The notes beneath the pieces were generated by a model. The model was given only the letters and a program-made list of their open reading frames with translations, was not told where the DNA came from and ran no database searches. Below, piece by piece: positions 18,262 through 26,230 of a stretch of 64,000 nt of DNA. Each line of letters opens with the position of its first letter. Position 1 is the stretch's first letter. The stretch is from contig JAAAFW010000015.1 in assembly GCA_019352875.1 (NCBI GenBank), forward strand, positions 1,156,056 to 1,220,055. The letters run 5' to 3'. This DNA is from Pedobacter cryoconitis. GTDB lineage: Bacteria > Bacteroidota > Bacteroidia > Sphingobacteriales > Sphingobacteriaceae. Position numbers and translations under genes: made by a program.

Positions 18262-18345
18262 ATGGTCAGTAAAAATATTTATAAAAAAAAACTTAAGATT
18301 GGCTGTAACCTTTTATCTGCTTTTCCATCTAAACATCAATTATGA
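18262..18345 (+). CDS. Possible 27-residue leader peptide overlapping the permease start
   Basis: A short frame (MVSKNIYKKKLKIGCNLL..., 27 residues) is preceded by a purine-rich GGGAGGA sequence about 10 nt upstream. Its stop codon overlaps the permease ATG as ATGA. This suggests translational coupling. There is no homology evidence, and the peptide is basic and Lys-rich. It may be chance. Confidence 0.3.
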   Translation: MVSKNIYKKKLKIGCNLLSAFPSKHQL

Positions 18346-19586
18346 TCATATTCAGACTTATAGGAGAGAGCTTCAGGTTTGCTGCCGATGCGCTGATACA
18401 AAATAAACTGCGTACAATGTTATCCCTGTTGGGTATAACGATCGGTATATTTACCATTATAGCTGTCTTCTCGGGCGTGGATACACTGCGTAATAAATTG
18501 CAGGAGAGTGTCGATAAGCTGGGATCAAATACATTGTTTGTTCAAAAATGGCCTTGGGGTGGATTTGGTGATTATCCCTGGTGGAAATATATGAACAGGC
18601 CGGAACCAACTCTTCGTGATTATCAGGCACTAAAAGGTCGTTTGGAACATGCTGATGGTATCTCTTATGAAGTATCTACAAGAAACAGAGTAATTAAATA
18701 TAGAAGTAATTCCGTAGAGGGGGCGACATTGAATGCCGCCACTCATGACTATCATATCACCTGGACCCTGGATTTTCAGGAAGGCAGGTATTTTACGGAT
18801 AATGAGAGCCGGTCGGGTAGTCCTGTCGCTATTCTCGGTGCGGAGATAGCGAACGGACTTTTCGGCGGATCATCTGCGGTAGGGAAGCAGATCAAAGTTA
18901 TGGGACGAAGACTTACAGTAGTTGGCGTCTTTAAAAAGGAAGGCGAGGATATGCTGGGTATGTCCCAGGATAATAACGTTTTGATTCCGTTAAACTTTGC
19001 AAAGGGATTGTTCGATGTTCAGAATAGCAATTACGATCCGACAATCACCGTAAGGGGTAAGTCTTATATTGCATTAGAAGAGGTCGAGAGTGAATTGCAG
19101 GGAGCTATGCGCTCTATACATAGAATCAGGCCTGGTGTAGAAGATGACTTCGCATTGAATAAAACCACTATGATTTCTAACCAGCTGGATATTATGTTTA
19201 AGATGGTACGTATAGCCGGCTGGGTTATTGGCGGATTTTCAATCCTGGTTGGTGGTTTCGGTATTGCCAACATTATGTTTGTATCTGTTAAAGAACGAAC
19301 CAATATTATCGGTATTCAGAAATCACTTGGGGCGAAAAATTACTTTATCCTGCTTCAGTTTATGTTCGAGGCAGTTGCGCTTTGCCTGATGGGAGGTTTG
19401 CTCGGCTTGTTACTGGTATATGGTCTAACCCTTATAGTAACCTATGGTTTTGAGATTAAAGTAGTACTGGATTCAGCCAATATCATTATGGGTATTTCGA
19501 TTTCTGTGATCATAGGTGTTATTTCGGGATTCTGGCCTGCTTATTCGGCGTCCAGACTTGATCCCGTTGAAGCTATTCGTTCTTAA
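18342..19586 (+). CDS. MacB/FtsX-type ABC transporter permease
   Basis: This 414-residue inner-membrane protein has the MacB layout. One membrane segment (about 22-45) is followed by a periplasmic domain (about 50-285) and three C-terminal membrane segments of the FtsX domain. The conserved RLDPVEAIRS closes it, and VGGFGIANIMFVSVKERTNI marks the FtsX region. It needs a separate ATPase; the LolD-type ATPase at 14290 is the nearest candidate. Its 3' end overlaps the convergent PAS gene by 14 bp. Confidence 0.92.
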   Translation: MIIFRLIGESFRFAADALIQNKLRTMLSLLGITIGIFTIIAVFSGVDTLRNKLQESVDKLGSNTLFVQKWPWGGFGDYPWWKYMNRPEPTLRDYQALKGRLEHADGISYEVSTRNRVIKYRSNSVEGATLNAATHDYHITWTLDFQEGRYFTDNESRSGSPVAILGAEIANGLFGGSSAVGKQIKVMGRRLTVVGVFKKEGEDMLGMSQDNNVLIPLNFAKGLFDVQNSNYDPTITVRGKSYIALEEVESELQGAMRSIHRIRPGVEDDFALNKTTMISNQLDIMFKMVRIAGWVIGGFSILVGGFGIANIMFVSVKERTNIIGIQKSLGAKNYFILLQFMFEAVALCLMGGLLGLLLVYGLTLIVTYGFEIKVVLDSANIIMGISISVIIGVISGFWPAYSASRLDPVEAIRS

Positions 19587-20229
19587 GGCCAGATACAAAT
19601 GTGGCTAGCTCCCGCGTATATCGATCCAGTTGAGATGCTGCCCTTTGTAACATTTCCAAACTGGTTTTAACGTCTTCAGGTGAATTGTCACTGTCTTCAA
19701 GAAGCGCGGTAAGACCCAGAATTTGTGCGACAGGCTGTCTTACCTCGTGTGAGAGTCTAAAAAGCATTTCCTGCATGTTTTTTGAACGTTCTTCTTTTTG
19801 CTGTTTTTCCAGAGCTTTTCTTCCGGAAATTAGCGTGCGGAGTGAGAGATACTTTTCCGGTTTACCATTTTCACCTTTAATGGGTGCGATAACGCTGTCA
19901 ACCCAATAAAAGCTGCCGTCTTTTGCTCTGTTTTTAATTTCTCCATGCCAGACACCACCGTTTCCAATGGTCTTCCACATCTGTTTAAGATAACTGCGCG
20001 GATGATACCCGGAATTGATAATTCTGTGATCCTGACCGATTAATTCTTCGCTTGTATACTGAGAGACTTTACAAAAGCTACTGTTCACATATAGTATTTT
20101 GCCTTTAGTATCAGTTATTGACGATATAATACTGGTATTAACTGCTTGCTGGTAGGCTTGCAGTAGCGATAACAAATCCTCCGTTTTCGTATTCAACCCC
20201 TGCACCATTTCATGACCGAAAAAACCCAT
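19573..20229 (-). CDS. PAS-HisKA protein lacking an ATPase domain
   Basis: This 218-residue protein has a PAS domain (about 30-140, with SFCKVSQYTSEELIGQDHRI and GSFYWVDSVIAPI) followed by a histidine-kinase dimerisation helix pair. The H-box is RLSHEVRQPVAQILGL. It ends soon afterwards, so the HATPase domain with N and G boxes is missing. The stop lies in the 3' overlap with the permease gene. It cannot phosphorylate itself, and may be a regulator, a phosphotransfer partner or a truncated kinase. No frameshifted ATPase remnant is seen downstream, because that DNA is the permease gene. Confidence 0.85.
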   Translation of the reverse strand: MGFFGHEMVQGLNTKTEDLLSLLQAYQQAVNTSIISSITDTKGKILYVNSSFCKVSQYTSEELIGQDHRIINSGYHPRSYLKQMWKTIGNGGVWHGEIKNRAKDGSFYWVDSVIAPIKGENGKPEKYLSLRTLISGRKALEKQQKEERSKNMQEMLFRLSHEVRQPVAQILGLTALLEDSDNSPEDVKTSLEMLQRAASQLDRYTRELATFVSGLKNE

Positions 20230-20323
20230 AAGGCGCCAAATTTAGCAGATATGGATTAGTTTTCTAAATCTACCCTGGTTTTTTTGTACAAACATGCTGA
20301 CAGGCAGCGCTCACTCTTTAAAC

Positions 20324-20358
20324 AAAAAAACTCAGTACGGATAGGACCATACTGAGTT
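20324..20358 (-). terminator. Intrinsic terminator of the aminotransferase gene
   Basis: The stem AACTCAGTA/TACTGAGTT (20329-20337 with 20350-20358), extended by a short inner GG/CC pair, is followed by T on the minus strand. It lies just after the aminotransferase stop. Confidence 0.85.
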
Positions 20359-20379
20359 ATTATTATAGATAAGACTTAC

Positions 20380-21573
20380 CTAGCTAATTTTAGCCAGGGC
20401 ATCTTTAATTCTTGAGACAGCTTTAACCAACTGGTCTTCAGCAGCAGCGTAAGAAATTCTAATACAGTCTGCATTTCCGAAAGCCTCGCCGGTAACAGTG
20501 CTGACATGTGCTTCGTTCAGTAAGTAAAGACAAAGATCATCTGCTGTGTTTATCACAGATCCGTTTACACTTTTACCGAAGAAAGACTTTACTTCCGGGA
20601 AGAAATAAAATGCACCATCCGGCAGGTTCACTTCAACACCTGGAACGTCTTTTAGAAGGCCGTAAACCAGATCTCTGCGTTTTTTGAATTCATTCTTCAT
20701 TTCCGTTACACTATCCAGATTGCCTTCATACGCAGCTAATGCGGCACGTTGAGCAATGGAAGAAGTTCCAGAAGTGATTTGTCCCTGTAGCTTATCACAG
20801 GCAGCAGCGATCTCTTTATTAGCCGCCATATAACCCACTCTCCAGCCAGTCATTGCATAAGCCTTAGAGAAACCGTTAATGATAATTACGCGGTCTTTAA
20901 TAGCAGGAAATGCAGCGATTGAAGCATGTTTATCTACAAAATTGATATGTTCATAGATTTCATCAGAGATGATATAAATCTGTGGATGTTTTTCAAATAC
21001 TGCTGCCAGTGCAGCCAGTTCTTCATGTGAATAAACCGATCCTGTAGGATTACAAGGAGACGAGAACATGAACAATTTGGTCTTTGGCGTTATAGCTGCC
21101 TCCAGCTGTGCTGCGGTGATTTTAAACTCAGTTTCAACGGTAGCGTGAATAAACACTGTTTCGCCTTCTGCCAGTTTAATCATTTCTGAATAAGAAACCC
21201 AGTATGGAGTAGGTACTATTACTTCCTCTCCCGGATTCACCAGACACATTACAGCATTAGCAAGAGATTGCTTGGCACCTGTAGAAACAACGATCTGATC
21301 AAAGGTATAGTCCAGATCATTCTCGTTCTTTAGTTTAGTGGTAATCGCTTTACGCAGTTCCGGATAACCAGATACGGGCGTATAGTAAGAGTAGTTTTCG
21401 TCGATAGCTTTCTTAGCGGCTTCTTTGACGGAATCGGGAGTGAAAAAGTCTGGTTCCCCGAAGCTCAGATTAATTACATCAATACCTTTAGCTGTAAGTT
21501 CTCTTCCCAGCTTTGCCATTTTAATGGTCTGTGATTCTGAAAGGTTATTGATTCTTTGAGATAAAAATGTCAT
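20380..21573 (-). CDS. PLP-dependent aminotransferase (aspartate aminotransferase-like)
   Basis: This fold-type I aminotransferase of the AspC/AAT-Ib group moves amino groups between amino acids and 2-oxoacids. I choose the ATG at 21573 (MTFLSQRINNLSESQTIKM); the alternative at 21594 only adds seven residues. The 397-residue length is normal. The PLP Lys is in GFSKAYAMTGWRVGY, and SSPCNPTGSVYS and SDEIYEH are typical. Substrate is most likely aspartate, but cannot be settled from sequence alone. It is divergent from the CDF gene. Confidence 0.93.
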   Translation of the reverse strand: MTFLSQRINNLSESQTIKMAKLGRELTAKGIDVINLSFGEPDFFTPDSVKEAAKKAIDENYSYYTPVSGYPELRKAITTKLKNENDLDYTFDQIVVSTGAKQSLANAVMCLVNPGEEVIVPTPYWVSYSEMIKLAEGETVFIHATVETEFKITAAQLEAAITPKTKLFMFSSPCNPTGSVYSHEELAALAAVFEKHPQIYIISDEIYEHINFVDKHASIAAFPAIKDRVIIINGFSKAYAMTGWRVGYMAANKEIAAACDKLQGQITSGTSSIAQRAALAAYEGNLDSVTEMKNEFKKRRDLVYGLLKDVPGVEVNLPDGAFYFFPEVKSFFGKSVNGSVINTADDLCLYLLNEAHVSTVTGEAFGNADCIRISYAAAEDQLVKAVSRIKDALAKIS

Positions 21574-21591
21574 GATTAGTTGATAAGATAA

Positions 21592-21625
21592 CAAATATAA
21601 AATCTGTGGGCATTAAAAGCTAAAA
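21592..21625 (-). promoter_or_regulatory. Promoter of the aminotransferase gene
   Basis: On the minus strand TATATTTG (21592-21599) is preceded by a T-rich -33 element after a 22-bp spacer. Confidence 0.55.
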
Positions 21626-21633
21626 AAATGCGT

Positions 21634-21668
21634 TTTTAGTAGATATTCGTCAGGAAAGCGTATTTTTG
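21634..21668 (+). promoter_or_regulatory. Promoter of the CDF transporter gene
   Basis: TATTTTTG (21661-21668) matches the -7 box, with a T-rich -33 region near 21634. It sits 17 bp before the GTG start, so the leader is about 12 nt. Confidence 0.55.
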
Positions 21669-21685
21669 AGCCCTAAATTCATCCA

Positions 21686-22663
21686 GTGAGTCCTAAAAAG
21701 AAAGCAATACTCATTTCCCTTTTGATCAGTGTCGTACTGATGCTGGCAAAATTCGGAGCCTATTTTCTGACTGGGTCCAATGCGATCCTGACAGACGCAG
21801 CAGAAAGTATTGTCAATGTAATAGCCAGTAGTTTTGCTTTTTACAGTATTTATCTTGCAACTATACCTAAAGATGAAAATCACCCTTACGGACATGGGAA
21901 GGTAGAATTCTTTTCTGCATTTGTGGAGGGCGTACTCATCGGACTAGCCGGTTTAATCATTTTGGTGAAATCAGGTTATGATCTGGTTTTCCCAAGGGAG
22001 ATTAAGCAATTACTGGATGGTGCGCTTATTATAGGTGCAACCGGGTTAATTAATATGTTTGTTGGATACTATCTGATTAATACCGGGAAAAAACATTCTT
22101 CTTTAACATTAGAAGCCGATGGTAAACATTTATTAACAGATGCGGTAACTAGCGGAGGTTTGGTTGCGGGTATTATTCTTATTCAGCTAACTCAGATTTT
22201 CTGGCTCGACAGCGCAATATCTATTATACTCGGCCTGTATATTTTATATAACGGGTATAAACTAACAAGAAGATCTATTGGTGGTCTGATGGACGAAAGT
22301 AATATAGATCTGGTTAATTCCATAGTCATGCTTTTACAGCAGAACAGGCAGGATGCGTGGATTGATGTTCATAATTTAAGAGCTCAGCAATACGGCGCAG
22401 ATCTGCACATTGACTGTCATGTTACGTTGCCTTACTATTATGACCTGAATCAGGTCCATCAGGAAATTTCGGCTATAGACCATATGATCAATGGAAGCGG
22501 CGAGCGCGAAACCGAGCTGTTTATACATGCCGATCCATGTCTGCCGGAATGTTGTAATTACTGTAAAATGAAAAATTGTCCTGTTCGTCAGGAATCCTTC
22601 CGGGCTGAAATCCCCTGGAATTCAGATAATGTCACTAAAAATAAAAAGCACTTTAGTCAATGA
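21686..22663 (+). CDS. Cation diffusion facilitator (metal efflux) with Cys-rich tail
   Basis: This 325-residue inner-membrane antiporter exports divalent metal ions. The start is a GTG at 21686 (MSPKKKAIL); the nearby promoter leaves little room upstream. Membrane segments cover about 9-205. Metal-site motifs include DAAESIVNV, HPYGHGKVEFFSAF and DGKHLLTDAVTS. The C-terminal cytoplasmic domain ends in a cysteine-rich stretch, DPCLPECCNYCKMKNCPVR, that could bind metal or a thiol ligand. It overlaps the Nudix gene by 4 bp. Confidence 0.92.
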   Translation: MSPKKKAILISLLISVVLMLAKFGAYFLTGSNAILTDAAESIVNVIASSFAFYSIYLATIPKDENHPYGHGKVEFFSAFVEGVLIGLAGLIILVKSGYDLVFPREIKQLLDGALIIGATGLINMFVGYYLINTGKKHSSLTLEADGKHLLTDAVTSGGLVAGIILIQLTQIFWLDSAISIILGLYILYNGYKLTRRSIGGLMDESNIDLVNSIVMLLQQNRQDAWIDVHNLRAQQYGADLHIDCHVTLPYYYDLNQVHQEISAIDHMINGSGERETELFIHADPCLPECCNYCKMKNCPVRQESFRAEIPWNSDNVTKNKKHFSQ

Positions 22664-23109
22664 GTTATTTTAATGTAAGAGTATACGGTTTACTGATTAA
22701 TCAGTCTAACCAGATTTTGGTTAGTGATGAACTGTCAGGAGGCAGAAGTTTCAGTAAGTTCCCTGGTGGCGGACTGGAATATGGAGAAGGCCTTATCGAT
22801 GCGCTCAAGCGTGAATTCATGGAGGAGTGTAATGCTGAGATTGATGTGATCAGCCATTTTTATACGACTGATTTCTATGAAAAATCTTCTTTTAATGATA
22901 GTCAGATCCTTAGTATTTACTATCTGGTTAAAGAAAAAAATCCGTTGGAATTAACCTATAAAACAAAAGTCTTTGATTTCGATGCGGATTCCGTGCAGGC
23001 ATTTCGCTGGATTAGCCTCTCCGAACTGAAAACTGCCGATGTAACCTTCAAAACAGATCAGACTGTTGTTCAGATGCTGCTGTCTTTGATTGCTGAATCT
23101 GCAGATTAA
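22660..23109 (+). CDS. Nudix hydrolase
   Basis: This 149-residue protein hydrolyses a nucleoside-diphosphate-linked substrate. The Nudix box is GGLEYGEGLIDALKREFMEE followed by CN, where the usual Gly is replaced by Asn. The catalytic REXXEE core (REFMEE) is intact, so activity is expected. The substrate is unknown. It is translationally coupled to the CDF gene. Its stop lies directly against that of the convergent metallophosphoesterase gene, with no terminator between. Confidence 0.9.
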   Translation: MSYFNVRVYGLLINQSNQILVSDELSGGRSFSKFPGGGLEYGEGLIDALKREFMEECNAEIDVISHFYTTDFYEKSSFNDSQILSIYYLVKEKNPLELTYKTKVFDFDADSVQAFRWISLSELKTADVTFKTDQTVVQMLLSLIAESAD

Positions 23110-23745
23110 TTATACCTGAATAACCCGGTCGCTGGCGATGGCATAATAGGTGCCACCATTTACGGCCGGGATCCTGCTCAACCCGGTGAACTTACTGAAA
23201 GCAGGAAGTATTGCAGTGTGTTCGCCAAAATAAAAGCAGGGCAGGTGTATGCGCTGTCTTGACCTTCCGTAAAGTGTTACGCCCGGATGAATATGGCCAG
23301 ATATATTATAGTATTCATCATGTTGTTTGGGTGGCTCATGGATAAAGCGGAAGGGGAAACATAAATATTCTGTTTCGTAAACTTCAATATCCATTGCCAG
23401 ATAATCTGCTGGCTTAAGCAGATCATGATTGCCTTTGATCAGTTTGAGTTTCAGACTTGGGTATTTTTTACGCCACTGGTGGAAAAGTGCTACTTCAGTA
23501 TTCAATTCGAAATGAACCAGATCACCAGTAATAAGCAATACATCGGGTATTATGGTTTCAATGAGTTCACTTAATCTTTCTAAATCATCAGTTGCAATTG
23601 TAGCGGGCACGGGAATTCCGGATTTCCGGAAATGGGCAGCTTTGCCGGTATGAAGATCGCTAATGATCAGCATTTTTTTGTGGGGCCAGTAAATAGCCCT
23701 TCCGGGCATCAGTGTGATTTGTTCGTTTCGGCAATTAATAATCAT
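23110..23745 (-). CDS. Ligase-associated metallophosphoesterase (PdeM-like)
   Basis: This 211-residue calcineurin-like phosphoesterase has the full metal-site set: ISDLHTGKAAHFRKSG, ITGDLVH, IKGNHD and ISGHIHPG. It is the last gene of the exonuclease-ligase-helicase-phosphoesterase operon and overlaps the helicase gene by 11 bp. In the equivalent Pseudomonas putida cluster this enzyme is a manganese-dependent DNA nuclease. A role in trimming DNA ends is inferred from that context. Confidence 0.93.
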   Translation of the reverse strand: MIINCRNEQITLMPGRAIYWPHKKMLIISDLHTGKAAHFRKSGIPVPATIATDDLERLSELIETIIPDVLLITGDLVHFELNTEVALFHQWRKKYPSLKLKLIKGNHDLLKPADYLAMDIEVYETEYLCFPFRFIHEPPKQHDEYYNISGHIHPGVTLYGRSRQRIHLPCFYFGEHTAILPAFSKFTGLSRIPAVNGGTYYAIASDRVIQV

Positions 23746-26230
23746 GCTTATTCTTTCTCTTTCCTTTTTGTGATTTTTTCTCCGCTTCGGCAGTCATGCG
23801 CAGTATGCGTTCCCCTAATTCTTCGGTACTCATCTGCTCACGCAGACTGTCAACTTTGATTGGAAAACAAAGGGGGGTATAGCTTTCAGCATACACCACC
23901 ACTATCTTACTCAATTGTATTCTGTGCAAAGCTGCGGCCAGTCTTGGTTCTTCTATCTGCTGATAAAACGCTTCGTCATAGGCCTGACGCAATAATAAGT
24001 TATGTTTGTCATAATCACTGAAAACATTAAAAAATAGTGCAGCTGAAGACTGCAGGTGTTTGTTCGCTACATATTTACCGGGGTATCCCTGGAATACAAG
24101 CCCAGAAATACAGGCGATATCTCTGAATTTTCTACGTGCCATTTCCGTCGCATTGATGCTTGCCACGATATCTTCACCGAGGTTTTCCGGGCTAAAAAGT
24201 GATTTCATTTCCTCTTCGCTAACCGGAATGGGTTTTTCACTCAGTAGCTCAAAACCGTAATCATTCATTGCTATGGAAAAACTGATCGGTTTAACTCTCC
24301 CTAGCCTGTATGCTATCAGGGCAGCCATTATTTCATGTACCTGCCGGCCTTCAAAAGGATAGGCGAAAAGATGATATCCATCTCTGGTCTGAATCATTTC
24401 AATCAGGAATTCATCGGCGGAAGGTACATGTGAGACTTTCGCCTGCCTTTCGAATAATGGCCTGATCAGTGCCATTTCTTCATCCTGAGGATGTCTGTCC
24501 AGTGCCTGATTATATTTGAAACGAAGAACCGCACCCAGGTTAGCACTCAAAGACATTCGCCCTCCGAGCCAGCTGGGTGACAGGGCAGTCTTCAGTTTGC
24601 TTATCCTGACCATTACCATCATATCCTTAACCATGATAAACTCGAGTACACGGCCTGCAAGGGTAAAACTGCTGCCGGGTTTGATTTTAGCAATAAAGGA
24701 TTCTTCCACCATGCCAATATACCCACCAGTCAGAAATTTAACCTTAAGCATTGCATCACTTACAATGGTGCCGATGTGAAGCCTGTGCCGCATTGCGATC
24801 TGACGGCTTTTTACTTTATAAAGACCATCTTCTTTTTCTACTTTACTGAATTCTGTATAAGCCGTGAGGCTGTCTCCTCCCGTTGTTATGAACTGCATGA
24901 GCCATTCCCATTCTGAAGGTTCCATTTCTGAAAAAGCATGGGTGCTTTTTACCTGTTGATATAAGGCTTCTTTTTCAAATCCGTCGCCGACAGCCAATGT
25001 CACCATGTATTGAATCAGGGTGTCAAAAGCCATGACAACTGGCTCCCTGCTCTCTATCTGGTTGTGTTTGGCCGCCTCTTTAATGGCGGCAGCCTCTACC
25101 AGTTCAAGTGCATGAGTAGGCAGAAAATAAATTCTTGAGGTTTCGAAAGGAGAGTGTCCGCTACGTCCGGCTCTTTGCAGGAACCGTGCAACTCCTTTGG
25201 GAGATCCGATCTGTACAACCGTATCTACCGGCTTAAAATCAACACCGAGATCAAGAGAAGATGTGCTAATTACCGCCTTGAGGGCCCCTGTATGAATAGC
25301 GTCTTCTATCCAGTTCCGCAGTTCAAAATCTATGGACCCGTGATGGATAGCCAGTTGTCCGGCAAGTCCCTCATCTAGTTTCAGCAGATTCTGATACCAT
25401 AATTCTGCCTGTCCCCTGGTATTACAAAAAATAAGTGTCGTTTTGCTCTTGGCAATAATAGGTAGCAGTTTATGCGCTAGTTTATGTCCCAGATGCCCCG
25501 CCCAGGGTAACATATCTATATGATCCGGCAGAATGCTTCTGATCTCGATTTTTTTCTGGATATCAGCAATAACAATAGTTTTCAACAATTCAGGGTAGGG
25601 AACCAACACCTGCATTGCCTGCTCCATATTGCCTATTGTAGCAGAGATTCCCCAAATCCTCAAAAGCCTTTCCGGATGATGGCCGGTAACCAGTGCTTTT
25701 ATTCTGGAGATAGCCAATTCGGCCATTACACCTCTTTTGCTCCCCATAAGCTCATGCCATTCGTCGGCAACAATACATTTGAGCTCATCAAAATAACCAG
25801 ATGTGTTTTTTTGTGCCAGTAAAATATGCATGCTCTCCGGAGTGATAATCAATACTTCCGGCATTTGCTTTTTCTGCTTTATTTTTTCACTTGAAGAAGT
25901 GTCTCCGTTTCTGACGCCAATATGCCAGTCAAGTCCCAGTTCCAGGCAGGCGGTAGTCATTGCTCTGGCCAGATCTTTAGCGAGAGAACGTAATGGTGTT
26001 ATCCAGAGAAGCCGGGTACCATGTTTGCCACCTGGTTCATTCAGCTCATCAATTACAACAGCCAGAAAGACCGAGAATGTTTTTCCGAACCCGGTTGGCG
26101 CATTGACCAGCCCGCTGTAACCTTCTGCATAGTATTGCCAGGTCTCAGATTGAAAACCAAATGGTTTTTTGCGCTGGCTTCGAAGCCATTTCATCACGTG
26201 TTTATAACCTTTACTTTTCTCCAGTATCAT
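23735..26230 (-). CDS. Ligase-associated Lhr-type DEXH helicase
   Basis: This 831-residue superfamily 2 helicase belongs to the Lhr-Core group. Motif I is NAPTGFGKT (43-51), motif II is DEWH (about 155-158), motif III is SATIGN and motif VI is QRAGRSGH. The winged-helix and Lhr-specific C-terminal regions follow. Lhr-Core helicases move 3'-5' on single-stranded DNA and unwind RNA:DNA hybrids. It overlaps the ligase gene by 4 bp (ATGA) and the phosphoesterase gene by 11 bp. The C-terminal tail is Lys-rich. Confidence 0.95.
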   Translation of the reverse strand: MILEKSKGYKHVMKWLRSQRKKPFGFQSETWQYYAEGYSGLVNAPTGFGKTFSVFLAVVIDELNEPGGKHGTRLLWITPLRSLAKDLARAMTTACLELGLDWHIGVRNGDTSSSEKIKQKKQMPEVLIITPESMHILLAQKNTSGYFDELKCIVADEWHELMGSKRGVMAELAISRIKALVTGHHPERLLRIWGISATIGNMEQAMQVLVPYPELLKTIVIADIQKKIEIRSILPDHIDMLPWAGHLGHKLAHKLLPIIAKSKTTLIFCNTRGQAELWYQNLLKLDEGLAGQLAIHHGSIDFELRNWIEDAIHTGALKAVISTSSLDLGVDFKPVDTVVQIGSPKGVARFLQRAGRSGHSPFETSRIYFLPTHALELVEAAAIKEAAKHNQIESREPVVMAFDTLIQYMVTLAVGDGFEKEALYQQVKSTHAFSEMEPSEWEWLMQFITTGGDSLTAYTEFSKVEKEDGLYKVKSRQIAMRHRLHIGTIVSDAMLKVKFLTGGYIGMVEESFIAKIKPGSSFTLAGRVLEFIMVKDMMVMVRISKLKTALSPSWLGGRMSLSANLGAVLRFKYNQALDRHPQDEEMALIRPLFERQAKVSHVPSADEFLIEMIQTRDGYHLFAYPFEGRQVHEIMAALIAYRLGRVKPISFSIAMNDYGFELLSEKPIPVSEEEMKSLFSPENLGEDIVASINATEMARRKFRDIACISGLVFQGYPGKYVANKHLQSSAALFFNVFSDYDKHNLLLRQAYDEAFYQQIEEPRLAAALHRIQLSKIVVVYAESYTPLCFPIKVDSLREQMSTEELGERILRMTAEAEKKSQKGKRKNKHDY

